A stretch of 64,000 nucleotides of DNA from Solea solea (lineage: Eukaryota > Chordata > Actinopteri > Pleuronectiformes > Soleidae). A model generated the notes under the pieces. The model was not told where the DNA came from. It worked only from the letters and a program-made list of their open reading frames with translations, and did no database searches. Positions 34,500 through 46,563 of this stretch are shown here, one piece after another (position 1 is the stretch's first letter; each line of letters begins with the position of its first letter). The stretch is taken from assembly GCF_958295425.1 (NCBI RefSeq), contig NC_081153.1, positions 8,092,635-8,156,634 of the forward strand. The letters are read 5' to 3'. Position numbers and translations under genes: made by a program.

Positions 34500-36980
34500 C
34501 CCATATTCATTTAGGTTTTAAATCAGGATGATAGAAGAAAAAAAAATAATTAAAATGCTGCTGAAAATTTACAGCTTGAGAGCACGAAGAGGTGTTCGAG
34601 TGGAAGATGATTTACGGACATGGAAGTTGTTAAAGATGGATGTAGTGAACGAAGCTAAAGCTCCAGTTTACAGTAAATTTAAAATAAAAAAAACATTCTT
34701 AGATATGAAAACACATTATTTAAAAGCAGTTTTAATCATACGACATTAAAAAGGGTAATGAAAGTGAGCCAGAAATCCTAACTATAGTACTAACTATACT
34801 AATAACTGGTTGTGAATGAAGTTGAAGTATTAAGTAAATAGACAGCGGAGATAGGAGATTTTGTTAGTGTGAATAAAATGAGTTAAAGTGTCAGCTGAAG
34901 AAAAACTGATGAATTTAAGTAGAAATCCACCATAAATGTTAGTTTATTTGAATTGTGTGCTGTTTTTAGCTTAAGTGGAAATCACTTTACAAAGTGGAAT
35001 TTAATGGAGAAAATAACGAGTCAGATGAAGTTCACATGATTAATTGAGCTGGGAAAAAAGATGTGTAAACTAAAAACAGGAACAGAACAAAGTATCAATA
35101 AAGAATTAGTTGAAGGTTTAAAAAGAAAAGTCCAGCCACTCAAATATTCCTATTTTTTTTCTAAAGAACAAAGACCTGTTTTTACTTCTCCAACAGAAGT
35201 CGCCGATTATTTATGGGCTTCCGCTGCCACCTTCAAGTCTCCTTTAAGCAAACCTGTCCCACTGTAGAGGATAATTGTCCAGATTTCAGTCCTGATCTCG
35301 TCCTTCCAACAATCCTGGGTGTCTTCTGATTTGAGGCTGATTTGAACAGATTATCTGTCCAAATTATCCTGATGTGTGAGGGATTAACAGACGCGATTTT
35401 AACATCATCGGACGCATCAAATCGTAAGTATTAAACATGTTTGGTATTCATGACTTAACAGTGATTGGCGGCGTGAGCAGAACCCAGCAACAACCAATGA
35501 GAGCGATTCGATTGGTAAATGGACGTCGCATACTTATGTTTAGAACCCTTACTTCTCAGCCATGACTTCAGCCACAGTTTTTTTGCGTTTCTCAGCACAA
35601 AACATCAGCTATTAACTGACGATGCAGACAGTCTGGTTACATTCTGAAGTCACGTTAAAACACGCGAGTTTCTGTGAGATCCCAAATCCCTGGATCTCCT
35701 CCCTGAAATGAACTGGATCGTCTGGTCGAGTCTGTGCTTTCTCACGATTTGAACAATGAAAATCAGTGACTGTATTTGTTGTGTCTGCGGTCTCCCATGT
35801 TTTTAAAATCAAATTAAAAAGTTTGAGTGTTTGAACTTTGAACTACTGTATCTTCTATTTCAACTATCTTTTTAGCACTGTAACACATTTTGTAAAGGTG
35901 TGTACATTCCAATCGTGTACATACAAATGCTAATTGGTAGGAATAAAGGATATACATTTACAGTCAGGGTTATTTCCAAAATTTGTTGTGAGAGAAATCA
36001 AAGCAGTGTGGGGCAACACAACAACCTCACAACAACAAACACATCGGCGTTTCCTTGTTTCACTGTACAGCTGGTGCAGTTGACCACACGCTGCCCAATG
36101 TTTAATTAACTCTCACAGACTTGACAGAGGGAGGAGGAGAAAATCTTCAAAGAATGCGTCCCCTGCTTTGTGAAACGTCAAATCCAGCTCCAGATCCTAT
36201 TGTGGCGACTTTGCTCATACTTGACCTCACCTTCTGTTGGGATATCCTGTTGAAAGACGCGGCCGGATCGCACCGCCCACACAAAGAGGATTTCCCCGCA
36301 GGGAAACTCTGAGCTGACGGTGGGAGACGTCGTCCCCGTCCCCGTCCCCGTCCTCGTCGTGTTTCTGATCTGTGGATGATAAAGACTCAGACTTGAGAAA
36401 AGGGATCAAAGACTTGGATGTTGTTTTCTGGCTCATGGATCCATTCAGATGCTGTGATTGTTTCCTCTGCTTCCTTTTCATCTGACACATAAGCGTCAAT
36501 TTGGCCTCTTTCTGGTGTCAAACTGTTTCACACACATTTGGTCCCACTTAAGAAAAAAAACTAAAAGCAAATCATGCAAATGAAGCAGGAGCAGGAGCTT
36601 CCTCCCGGTGATTCAGCTGCGTCTGCTGCCTCTGGTGGTGATGAGTCAGACGGCTTTAACAACTGCAGTGTGCATCAGCTCACACGTAGAGTAAATTCTT
36701 CTCTTAGTGCGTCACGTCTGAGCAGATTCTTGGAAACAGACAGAGATGGAAAGAGAACTAAAAAAAATATTCTGATCACGTCAAAGTACTATTACGTTAT
36801 TGAAATCTTGTTTAAAGCTGCAGTGCATACATTTTGGTGATTTTTTTTTGTTGTTGTTGAAGTTATTCTGCCTTTGTTTGGTCTTTGGTCTCGACTTTTT
36901 CAAGCAAAACCATCAGATGTCACTGATGGAGCGTTATGTGTACTACATGTTATCTAAGGTATGGAAACAGTCGGAGAAGA
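34500..36980. other. Non-coding interval
   Basis: No gene recognised. There is unique sequence with short open frames, and one GTCCCC-type hexamer run (36332-36352, CCCCGTCCCCGTCC). Confidence 0.4.
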
Positions 36981-36984
36981 CATT

Positions 36985-38010
36985 ATTCCAGGCCTGACTT
37001 TGATGGCAGTGGTCCACCTCTGCGCTCTCTCAGGATCTTTGGTGACACGGTAAAAATGTTCTACAGTTTGCTTGTCCTTAACTTTTTTGTCATCCCACGA
37101 CACAGCAGATATCCACCATCTTCACAGCCGACAAAGTTTATGAGTTTACCGACTCATTGCCTAGTATGTATATATGCAGCAGTTTTATAAGTCTATGGAG
37201 TGTTTTCCTGCCAAGATGGCGTTGTTTTAGTTGCAAGTGTCTTCCAAACCATACAACTGTGGCTGCTGTCTTCCTGATATTTCCTTCAATATCTTGTCTT
37301 TTTCACATTTTGTGCTTTCAAACCCGACAACTGTGACCAATTTATTCTTTTTTACTTTTCCTTTCTCATCTTTCTTTTTCCCCCCAGTTGTTCCTTCTTC
37401 TTTTCTCATTGTCCATCTTCTATTTGAGGAGTTTACTGGCAGTGATCCACCTTGGCCGTCTCTCAGGATCTGTAGTGATATGGTCAAATATTCTCCTGTT
37501 ACTTCCTTTGACTTTTGCCATCCCGAGAAACAGCAGCTATCCACAAAGAGATTAGTCAACTTTTCAACCCAAGTCAACCCAACTTTTACCTGGAATAGGC
37601 TGCCTGTTGTGAACGGCACATTTTCCTACCAAGATGGCGTTGTTTTGGTCTTTCAAACCATACAGCTGTGACCATATTTGCCTTTTTTCTCCTCTTAGTC
37701 GTTCCTTTGCATCTTTTCTCAATATCCGTCTCTATGCTCACTTTGAATGACTTTACTGGCAGTGATCCACCTCTGCCGTCTCTCAGGATCTTATTTTGTA
37801 GGATAAAATGTTCTCTTGTTTGCATGTGCTCGACGTTTGCCATCCAGATACACAGCAGATATCCACCATCTTCACGTTTTACGAGAACCGCTGACAAAGA
37901 TATGAGTTGGTCTATGCTGCCTGTTGTGAACGGCGCATTTTCCTGCCAAAATGGTTTTATTTTGGTCTTTCAAACCTTACAAAAGTGACTATTTCCCGCT
38001 TTCTTTTCTC
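36985..38010. repeat. Tandem triplication, unit about 310-430 bp
   Basis: Three direct copies share GGCAGTG(G/A)TCCACCT, CTCTCAGGATCT, the block around GCCATCC...ACAGCAGNTATCCAC, TTTTCCTNCCAA(G/A)ATGG, and CAAACCATACA(A/G)CTGTG. Starts are near 37000, 37430 and 37745. Reading the minus strand, short open frames in copies 2 and 3 repeat ILRDG(Q/R)GGSLPV, a by-product of the repeat. Confidence 0.85.
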
Positions 38011-38199
38011 ATGTTCCCTCAGCCTGATATTCCCCTTTTCCTACATTTCTGTGCTTTCCTCTTTTCATTTCATTTCTCTCGTCTTTCTTATTTTCATCCC
38101 AGTGGTTCCTTTGCTTCTTTCCCCATTCTCCTTCTTCCCCCTCCGTCGTCTTCTCCGCGCAGTTATCTGTGATCTTCGCCCTCTGCAGGTCGTCTCACT

Positions 38200-38520
38200 T
38201 CATCAATTAGAAAATGTGTTGGCATGGCATGAGGCAAAGAGCTGACTAATGCTGATGATGTCATCGACGCAACCCACGGCTTACAAATCACGGCCGGAGG
38301 CATAAATCATCTCGCAGGATGTCGCGGCTCGTTCGATGAACACAGTGTTTCATGCGGGTTCACTGTCGTATATCAATCAGCAGAAGAAGCCGAACGCTCG
38401 CTGGCCTCAGCTCGGGCCTTAATGGAGAACACGCCGCGATACATAACCTGCTCCGGTTTTACACTCTCAAAGCGTCTGTTGATTTTGCCGCGTTGCCAAG
38501 GCTGTTATTTTCATCACCGC
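38200..38520. promoter_or_regulatory. Candidate conserved non-coding block
   Basis: Unique CpG-containing sequence with GCATAAATCATCTCGCAGG, CGTATATCAATCAGCAG and TGATGATGTCATCGACG (CRE-like). A CA microsatellite follows at 38521-38542. The call is by composition only. Confidence 0.25.
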
Positions 38521-39631
38521 GCACACACACACACACACACACTGTCATCTTTTATTTGTTTATTGTGTGGAGGTGTTGGCCAGGTTTTCCTCCACTTTCT
38601 GACACTTCTTCCGTTTTATTTTATTTTTTTACGAGAATCCAATATGCACACGCAGCCATTCGCATTTCCCGTAAAGTGCAGCCCTCAGCGACTGCTGCTC
38701 TCCGCCTGGTCTTCCAGGATTCTGAAGGTAGCAGGAGGTTATGATAATCTCACACACACTCATACAACAAGGCGGCCATGACACGAGCGCGGCCTCAGTG
38801 CTCCCTCTCTGCATATCAAAAACACCAGCGTTTACGCGCCGCACCGAACTCATCTCATCTCGCATCTGAAGACTCGTCCGACCATTCTAGTTTTGAAAAA
38901 GATCTCAGAAATCATGCAACAACAACAAAAAAAAGATATATAATGAAGGGATTTCATGCAGCAGATATGAGTGCTAATTAATGTATTCCGCCGTGTTTCA
39001 AGTTCAGCCCCATTGATTCCAGCGTTGTTCCCTCTTAATAACATTTCTTTTATGTCTGTAGGACCTCATGCATAAGTCTCATTTACATTCACGTCTAAAG
39101 CCTGAAACAAATGACCTGATAAAACCTTTGAAGTAGGTGAATATGATTTATTCATTTTAGTGAAGGTGTTTATTTCTTTTCCTAACCAGGGAGTTTTATT
39201 CTCTTCCCGGTAAACACAACGAGAGAGAGAGAGGGAGGTTAATATGAAGGTTTGTCCATAAATCGTCTTTTACACTAAAATTACTGGGTGTTAAAACAAA
39301 GGTGACATATACCAGAATTGTGATGTCCTCGGTGACATGTTGTACGGACCGCAGCTTTGGTTTTATAGTGTGAATAGTGTGTTTGAAAACCACCTGTGAG
39401 TAACAGCTATATGCACTCATCTCTTATGTTATTTGACGCCAGCTGTGGAAAGAAAGGCACATTTTCTTTGAATTCTTTTCACTCATGCACGACTTAGATT
39501 TGGTTACATTTCCATTTGAAAATGATAGTTGTGAAAATGAAATTTGCATTTTTCTTTTTTTAAACTGCGTTAAAAAAAAGGACCGTTGGCGAGCGGAAAT
39601 CTTCACATTATCAAATATGGCCCCGTTTGGC

Positions 39632-39652
39632 AAAGTTTGGGCACCCCTGATT
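39632..39652. mobile_element. Solo hAT-like terminus
   Basis: Read on the minus strand this is CAGGGGTGCCCAAACTTTG, the typical end of Charlie-type hAT elements (family knowledge). No matching second end was found nearby. Similar CAGTGGTTCCCAAAC-type ends lie at 20193-20210, 29862-29879 and 52902-52920. Confidence 0.4.
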
Positions 39653-39654
39653 TA

Positions 39655-39785
39655 GATCTATGGTTTTCAAACTGTGGTACGTGTACCACCAGTGGTACAC
39701 AAGCTTCCTCTGGTGGTACTTGGAGATAAAATATCTGTTATTTAATACAGAAATACTGTTGTACTGTAAATACTAGGGTATGTGG
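39655..39785. repeat. Dispersed repeat family C, inverted copy
   Basis: The reverse complement shares AAGTACCACCAGAGGAAGCT, GTACCACTGG and ACCACAGTTTGA with 58935-59046, plus an ACAGTA...ACAGTATTT block. It contains a near-palindrome around GTGGTACGTGTACCAC. Confidence 0.7.
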
Positions 39786-39983
39786 TTGGGGGAGTGGAGC
39801 TGGGGGATTTTGACTAGAGTGAGTAGAAAATTAAACAACAAAAATAAATTCTAAACTAACTCTTGTATATACAAAGGCTATACAAATGTGCAATATAGAG
39901 TGTTTTATATCCTTTTTTCAGATCAATCTATTGGCAATCTGACATTTTCACCAACTATATAAACACACCAGAGCGAAAAGTAC

Positions 39984-40612
39984 TTAAAGGTGACATCGAA
40001 TGCTTGTATCACACATATATGTTAGTTATGGTCTACTTACATATATTAACTTGTTTTCATGGTTAAAAACCTCCTAGTCGCTGCAAACGAGCCGATCAAA
40101 ATATGTCCTCACTGACGCTCTTGTCAGCCACGCTGTTTCAGACCAAAATCACACCCCCAGAACGTGGACTGTGTTGTGATTTGCCAGCCAACAAGAGCTT
40201 TCCCACTGTCCTGTGATTGGCCAGGTACCTGGAAGTGACGTAATTGGTAGGCCAGCTCTCAGATACACAGCTCCCCCTATGGCACGGTGGATGCTCTGCA
40301 TCTCAGCAGCTGCAACGAGAGTAGTTCTTCTTCTTCTGTGGTTGAATGTACGCAACCGGATGTGCCCGGACTAGTGCTCGCACCAGGAGGCGCTACGGTG
40401 GTGAGAGGAGTGGTGAGGATTTCTGATGACATCATCAGCATAGGGAAGTGCCGATCCGCTTCGCAGAGCCCAGGAAAACAATACAACACTATTTTCTCAG
40501 CAGTGGCTGAACTGTTTGTTCTGAAACTTTAGGGTTTCATAAACGAGGTCATGACGCAGATACACACACAAACGCAGCTTTAATTGGAGCTTCCGGTCTA
40601 TGTCGCCTTTAA
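39984..40612. mobile_element. TTAA-flanked MITE, 629 bp
   Basis: The left end is TTAAAGGTGACATCGA and the right end read inward is TTAAAGGCGACATAGA: an inverted repeat with two mismatches that includes TTAA at both edges (39984-39987, 40609-40612). The interior contains CTCCCCCTATGGCACGGTGG and an 81-codon open frame with no recognised domain. TTAA use suggests a piggyBac-like mobiliser. Confidence 0.75.
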
Positions 40613-41404
40613 ATATGTGAAATGTGGAGTTCTGTCACAATTTGAAGTTTGCTTGGCTCGTTTTTACGAACAAAAGTAAAAATAAAATCCTCTAAAAGTA
40701 TCACAACAAAAAAGTGATATAAAATGAATCATAACTTTGACTCAACAACACATAAGTTACCGGTGTGGATCAGAGAGCGACAATTTACATGAATTCTAAC
40801 TGTAGTGCCCCCTAGTGGGAGCGCCTGAGAAGACATCACAGAAAATTATAATGCAGCTTTCAACCTTATGGATTCTCACGGACATTTTTTTAAATGAAAT
40901 ACTAAACTAATAATGTATCGAATAATTATATCGTGTCAAAAATGTTAAATATAATGCGATCACATGGACGCACAGATTTTAACAAACAGCTGATAATATT
41001 GTATATATGTATATTTTTATCTGATGTATTCTTCAAACGCCTAATTAGTTTTGCACATGAGCCAGAACAACGACAACAGCTGCTTTTCTCTGTCCAACGT
41101 GAACTCGCTGGTGGATCCTGGGTCGTTTTGGATTAAATGGCTGATGTATACGCTTCATTGTCGATTGAGTGTTGTCTGGTGGGTACTTGAAAATGCATTA
41201 ACCTACAAACCAGGGGGAATAAGCCAGAGAGGCTCCATGTAAAACCAGCGGAGCCGTTAAAAGGCCTGATCAGAGCGTTCAGTTTATGAGTGTCTCCACT
41301 TCATCCTAATGCAGCTTTTAGATGATGCTAATAGATCACAGGCCATTGTGATCAGACAAGGTAATGGACCTTTGTCACAGCTTGCTGAGTATGGCTGCGG
41401 GGCT

Positions 41405-41409
<5 letters not shown>

Positions 41410-41447
<38 letters not shown>

Positions 41448-41450
41448 CAG
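41410..41450. repeat. CA microsatellite
   Basis: About 18 AC units. Confidence 0.9.
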
Positions 41451-41479
41451 GTTTGTGCATCTATTCTTCTCAGGCCACT

Positions 41480-42480
41480 GCATTGACTTCCATTCATCTG
41501 GACAACCTAAACACACTGTTATCACTAAGCTTAACCATCACCACAGCTCAAATCCTTGTCCTAAACCTAGGTTCTACTTCATTAGGACCAGGTTTGGACC
41601 TCCATGAGGACCACAGGTCCTGACAAGGTCAGTGTTTATGACAGAAAAAGCTCTTAAATAGGTAACAAATACAAGTAAACACACACATATTATTGTACAG
41701 CACCCTTAGTAAAGACACTCATACACATAATGCTTGCCCTGGCTCCTTAATCTAATCTTAACCATCACAAAAAGCCCTTAATCTAACACTAACTTAAACC
41801 CAATTCTCACACTAAAACTTTTAATGTTTTGACCCATAAACCAGCCAAAATAGTTCTCACTTAGGGCAAGCATTAACCCTTACCTTAACTATAACCACAA
41901 TTCAAATCTTAGCTCTAAACCAGTTCCTCTGAAATGAGGACCAGGTTTTGGTCTCCATGACGACTACTGCTCGTGACAAGGTCAGTGTTTAAGACCAAAA
42001 AGAGGTGACAAATAGTGAACACACATATATCCATCTACAGCAGTCTTAGTGAAGACACCAATTCCCTCTCCTTTAATCTAAACTTAAATATCACGAAAAA
42101 AACCTTAACCTAACCCTAACATAAACCCAATTCTAAGCCTAAAACTGAGTCTTGACCCATAAACAGCCCTTTAAAGGTGAGACAGAACGTGAGGACCATT
42201 CAAATTGTCCTCACTTAGGATATTCTTCTTAAGACACCGCACTCATTACAACATGTTATCTCTAACCTTAACCATAACCAGTTAAAGGGCGAACCCTAAC
42301 CTTCACTTAACCACAATAGCCCTAGACTTAACCAGTTCTTCCGAAATGAGGTTCTGCCTCATTTAGGACCAGGTTTTCCATCTCCATGAGGACTACCGGT
42401 CCTGACAAGGTCAGTGTTTATGACAGAAAAATGTCCTGAAAAGGCGACAAACACAAGAACACACATGTACAGTCACAGAG
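41480..42480. repeat. Tandem repeat of about 390-bp units with telomere-like sub-motifs
   Basis: Three copies of GGACCAGGTTT...CTCCATGA(G/C)GAC, TGACAAGGTCAGTGTTTA, AAANAGGN(A/G)ACAAA and ACACACAT recur near 41587, 41940 and 42366. Between them lie AC-rich segments full of CTTAACC, CCTAACCCTAAC and AACCCTAACC. The latter resemble TTAGGG complements but are not exact arrays. Confidence 0.75.
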
Positions 42481-44561
42481 ACACACAACTACCTCTGCAC
42501 ACAAAGCAAACACACACGCTGAACAATGACCCTAATTAATAACGATTAGTCTCTCCTCAAACACACTCACAAAATGTGCAAATGGAACAATAAATACAGC
42601 TTTTACACACGGCTTTTACCAGCGATCTGAAACAGTCTGCGCTAATCATTAGCAAACATTAGCAAACACGGCCTGATTTGTCATTATTACTCTGTGAGGC
42701 GTGAAAAAAGAAAAACGCTGATGAAAGTGGCGTCAGGTTTGGCTCCGAGCGCGACAGAGTTTATCGCGAGGATCAAACGCCTCGGAAAAGTACAAACACA
42801 AACTCTGAGAGCAGCTTTTGTTTTGTTTGGTTTTGTTTTTGTCAGTTATGGAAAGCAGGGCCGGACCAAACTTTTATGGTGGCCTCAGAGTAGCCAGCGC
42901 TTAACTGTTAGTGACACACATGTAAGTTTGGTTTGTTTTTTTGTAACATTAGAGGGCAGTAAAATCACAAATATTTAAAGTGAAGAACTGAGTGTGGTGA
43001 TAGGAAACTTGGATCAAACAAGTAAACCAGTTTAATTACACACATAAAACACTCTCTAAATATATCTGACCTCTTCATTTTCTTTTTTTCTTGACCTTCC
43101 ACTGCACAAAACTCATCTCTTTAAGACTGTTTTTAGTGTTTAGTGGTTTAAACTTTAACTTTAATTTGTCTTTTGTTTTTCATGCTTGTGCTTTTAATGT
43201 AAAGTGAATTCAGGTTCAAGAAACTGCATAAATAAAATGTATTCTCATTACAATTATAATCATTGTAATACAAATATATCTATATATTTTTTTTTTAAAT
43301 TGTTGTTTTTAAAATGGCTGCAACAATTTTTCAGTTATTTTCATAACCAATTAATGAGTCAATTATTGTTTTCCAATTAATAAATAAGTTTATTATTACA
43401 CAGATCAAAATGTTGATTTCTCAAATCTAGAAATGATGATGTGTTCAATGTCTTGTTTTGTCCAAAAACTAAAACAAAAGCAAAATTCTAAATAATTAAT
43501 TTCTCCAACATGGAAATGTTGCTGTCTTTCTGTCTCATATTTCATTGTTCACAAACTTTATTTATAAAGCACACAGCATAAGACCTAAAAACAATATTAA
43601 ACAAAAAGGCAATAAAATACCTGTAAAACTGTCAAAATAACACAGGTAAAACAAATCTACATTTCATAATCTTAAAAGTTAAGCTACATTTTAATTGAAC
43701 ATAGTTTGATTTCTGACTTTAAGTAATAAAGTGATTAACAGCAAGCGTTAAACTGTTATTTGAGCTGCATTTAAAACCAAGAAAAAATGTAAATAAGTGC
43801 TGCTGTAAGAGCTCATATGATTTCACTTCATGTGAAATACCATTTAACCAAATTTAAAGTCTTTTTTTAAAATCTAATATTGTGTTTTCTGACACTAAAA
43901 TATCCTCCAGAGTGGTAATAATAATGGAGGACATTAAAAATAATGATTAGCCTCCAATGTAAATGGGGATTAAAGGACACAAAGGGCTGCAGGCGTCGTC
44001 CTTGTGGTTTTGACAGAAACACAGTCTCTGTCCTCTGACACTCGTTTGTCTCCACGCGTTAAATCAATCAGGTTTTAATAAAGACGGTGATGAGGACGAT
44101 CAGTTTAGTCCACGTTTAAACTGCGTCAGCTGTAAACCAGTGAGTCCCAGACAAATGAGACTTGTTTGTTTGTTTGTTTGTGAAACTTTTAGAGCTCACT
44201 CCACACATTCACCACCAAACGAACTGACTCGTGTGGTTAAACCAAAACAAGCAGCATTAGTTTGACTTTGAGTGCGAGTGAAGAAAATGAAGATGCTGCT
44301 GCTCTGAGGAGGATGAAGATGATGATAAAGAGGCAGAAGAGGAAACGGTCAAGAACATTTGTCAGATCTTCAGTCAGAACGAACACTGCAGGAGAATCAG
44401 CAAAGAGGCACACTGCCACCTAGTGGGAGCTTGTATCAGGTTTTTATTTCCTCTCTAATAATTCCTCAACTGAAAATTTTGAAGATTTAAAAGAGAGAAG
44501 ATTAAAAAAAATAAAAAGCTTTTAAAAAAATTAAAACTTCTATATCTGTACATTCATATAT

Positions 44562-44590
44562 ATATATATAAATAAATATATATATATAAA
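44562..44590. repeat. AT-rich simple repeat
   Basis: Interrupted TA runs (ATATATATATAT, AAATAAATATATATATATA). Confidence 0.8.
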
Positions 44591-44749
44591 CATACCACTC
44601 TTTAATTACTTTTGTATTCAAAGCAGAAATATAGCTATAAAAGCACTGAGTATGAGGAGTATTTAGATTCTTATGAAACAATATCATGAATACTCTATTT
44701 TAAGTCAAAGTGCCGCACTCAAAAATTGAAGAATAAAGCAGACGCGTAA

Positions 44750-45159
44750 CTAATAAAATGGTCAGTCAGTCAGTCATCATCTACCGCTTTATCCTCAACC
44801 AGAGGGTCGCGGGGGGTGCTGTGCCAATCTCAGCTACATCGGGCGATAGGCGGGGTACACCCTGGACAGTTCGCCAGTCCATCGCAGGGCCACACACAGA
44901 TAGAGACAAACAACCATTCACTCTCACACTCACTCCTATGGTCAATTTGGAGTGTCCAATTTACCTGTCCCCACATTGCATGTTTTTGGACAGTGGGAGG
45001 AAGCCGGAGTACCCGGAGAGAACCCACGCACACACGGGGAGAACATGCAAACTCCATGCAGAAAGGCCCTTGTTCCAACCGGGGCTCGAACCCGGGTCTT
45101 CTCGCTGCAAGGCGAGAGTGCTAACCACTACACCACCCTGTGGCCCCTAATAAAATGGT
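44750..45159 (-). mobile_element. Full-length tRNA-derived SINE with 13-bp target duplication
   Basis: The body is 44763-45146 (384 bp), flanked by the identical 13-mer CTAATAAAATGGT at 44750-44762 and 45147-45159. On the minus strand the element starts with a tRNA-like head: an A box TGGTGTAGTGG (complement of 45125-45135) and a B box GGTTCGAGCCC (complement of 45082-45092), 32 bp apart. It continues with a conserved body (TTTGCATGTTCTCCCCGTGT) and ends in GACTGACTGACTGAC instead of poly-A. Exact flanks and intact pol III boxes suggest a young copy. Open frames inside it are artefacts. Confidence 0.93.
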
Positions 45160-45479
45160 ATTTGATGTAAAAAAGCATCAGTTGCCAGTTTATTAGGTAC
45201 ACTCCAATGTCTTTATTTGTTATAATAATTCAGTTTCAGTGATTTGCAAAACAAGATATGATTCCTCAGGTGGAGTCGAGCGTCCGTCGCCTTCAAACTG
45301 ACAGTTGGACTTGACCTCGGGGACAGAGGTCAACAGGGTCTTTGTTTCCACCATAACAGCAGCTTCAGGTGATGAAGAGGCTCCTCTTCCTCCTCAGCTT
45401 CAGTCACACTTCATTTCTGTTATCTGAGGAAACTGAACAACCATTACTAAGTGAATAAAGCTCTTTTGAGAACACAAAT

Positions 45480-45970
45480 CCAGCACATGCCCCTCCTCCT
45501 CCTCCTCCTCCTACGACTGACCTCCTCTCCGACAAGATGACAGGAATAATCTCAGCGAGTGAGATTGACACTTCATTTCAGAAATCAATATTTACAATTT
45601 ACTTCTTTCAAAGTTCGTTCTTGGAGAGGGCTCCATATTATCCACCTCCCAAATAAGCTGATCATATCTGCACCGGCCCTGGAATGAGGTTCCTTCCCCA
45701 AAATGTGTCGTCTTTTTTCTTCTCCCTCCCTCCCTCCCCCCCTCCCTCCCTGCTCTCAGAAATCAATGTCTGCGTTTGTGCGCTTTAATCTGGCCTCTGA
45801 TGACAGTAAATCTTTATCTGTTTCTGGGCGAAAGCAGCAGCGAGCGGCTGACACCATTTCCCATCAGAACAAAGAGCGCGGCCTGTGTGGACACTGGCAG
45901 ATACACGGGGCTCTAATGTGGCTGAACATGTTTCAGCAGGGCCATTAATCAGAGCAGGTGACAGCATGAG
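45480..45970. other. Unique non-coding interval
   Basis: Unique sequence with CTC and CCCT simple runs (45488-45512, 45721-45750). The part at 45760-45960 is complex and could be regulatory. No gene. Confidence 0.3.
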
Positions 45971-46143
45971 GCCTCAGAGCTGCTGCACACAGGAAACAGG
46001 AGATCACACCTGTTCTGTCTGTCTGTCTCGCTCTCTCTCTATAACTCTGCTTTCACCAAAGAAATGTTTCTAAAAGTCCAGTGTGCAACATTTATAGCGA
46101 CACAATCTGTTGAGTATTTTCTCGATTAATCGAGGTAGTCTTG

Positions 46144-46548
46144 AGGCACTTTTCCATGACACAGTTCCAGCGCGACTTGGCTCGGCACAGCTTCACTCTA
46201 CTGGTTTTTGCTTTTCCATTAGTGATAGTACCTGGTATCTGGTACTTGTTTTAGTACCTGCTCTGTAGAGGGTCCAAGCAAGCTGAGCCGATACTAAAAT
46301 GTGATGTCAACAGTGCCAATGTCATCACTGGAAGAGTCATGAGCACGACGTCCGACACAAGAATCAAAGCCAACAATGCCGAAATGTAGATCAGTCAAAA
46401 AGACCAAAAATTTGCAAAGGAAATGTGTAAAATCTCAATGTTTAGCAGAGGAGTGTGGTGTATTTAGCGACAGCACTGCTGAAAGCCGGCGATCGTGAGC
46501 CGAATCACAACCCGTTCAGAAGTACTGAACAATTCTGTGAACAAATCT
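46144..46548. mobile_element. Dispersed element family A, copy 3 (inverted)
   Basis: Its reverse complement matches copy 1 over the full length: GATTTGTTCACAGAAT at one end, GACTGATCTACATTTCGGCA and CACAAGAATC complement inside, and ATGGAAAAG(T/C)GCC at the other end. It ends within about 20 bp of the 21-bp minisatellite. Confidence 0.75.
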
Positions 46549-46563
46549 TATTAATTAACTAAT

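Noticed and set aside
42100..42310. True telomeric repeat
   Set aside because: Only scattered CCCTAAC copies occur, within a larger 390-bp tandem unit.
45082..45146. A functional tRNA gene on the minus strand
   Set aside because: A and B boxes are present but the sequence lacks a proper acceptor stem and continues into a SINE body flanked by target duplications.
44758..45150. 130-codon open frame inside the SINE
   Set aside because: It lies wholly in SINE sequence.
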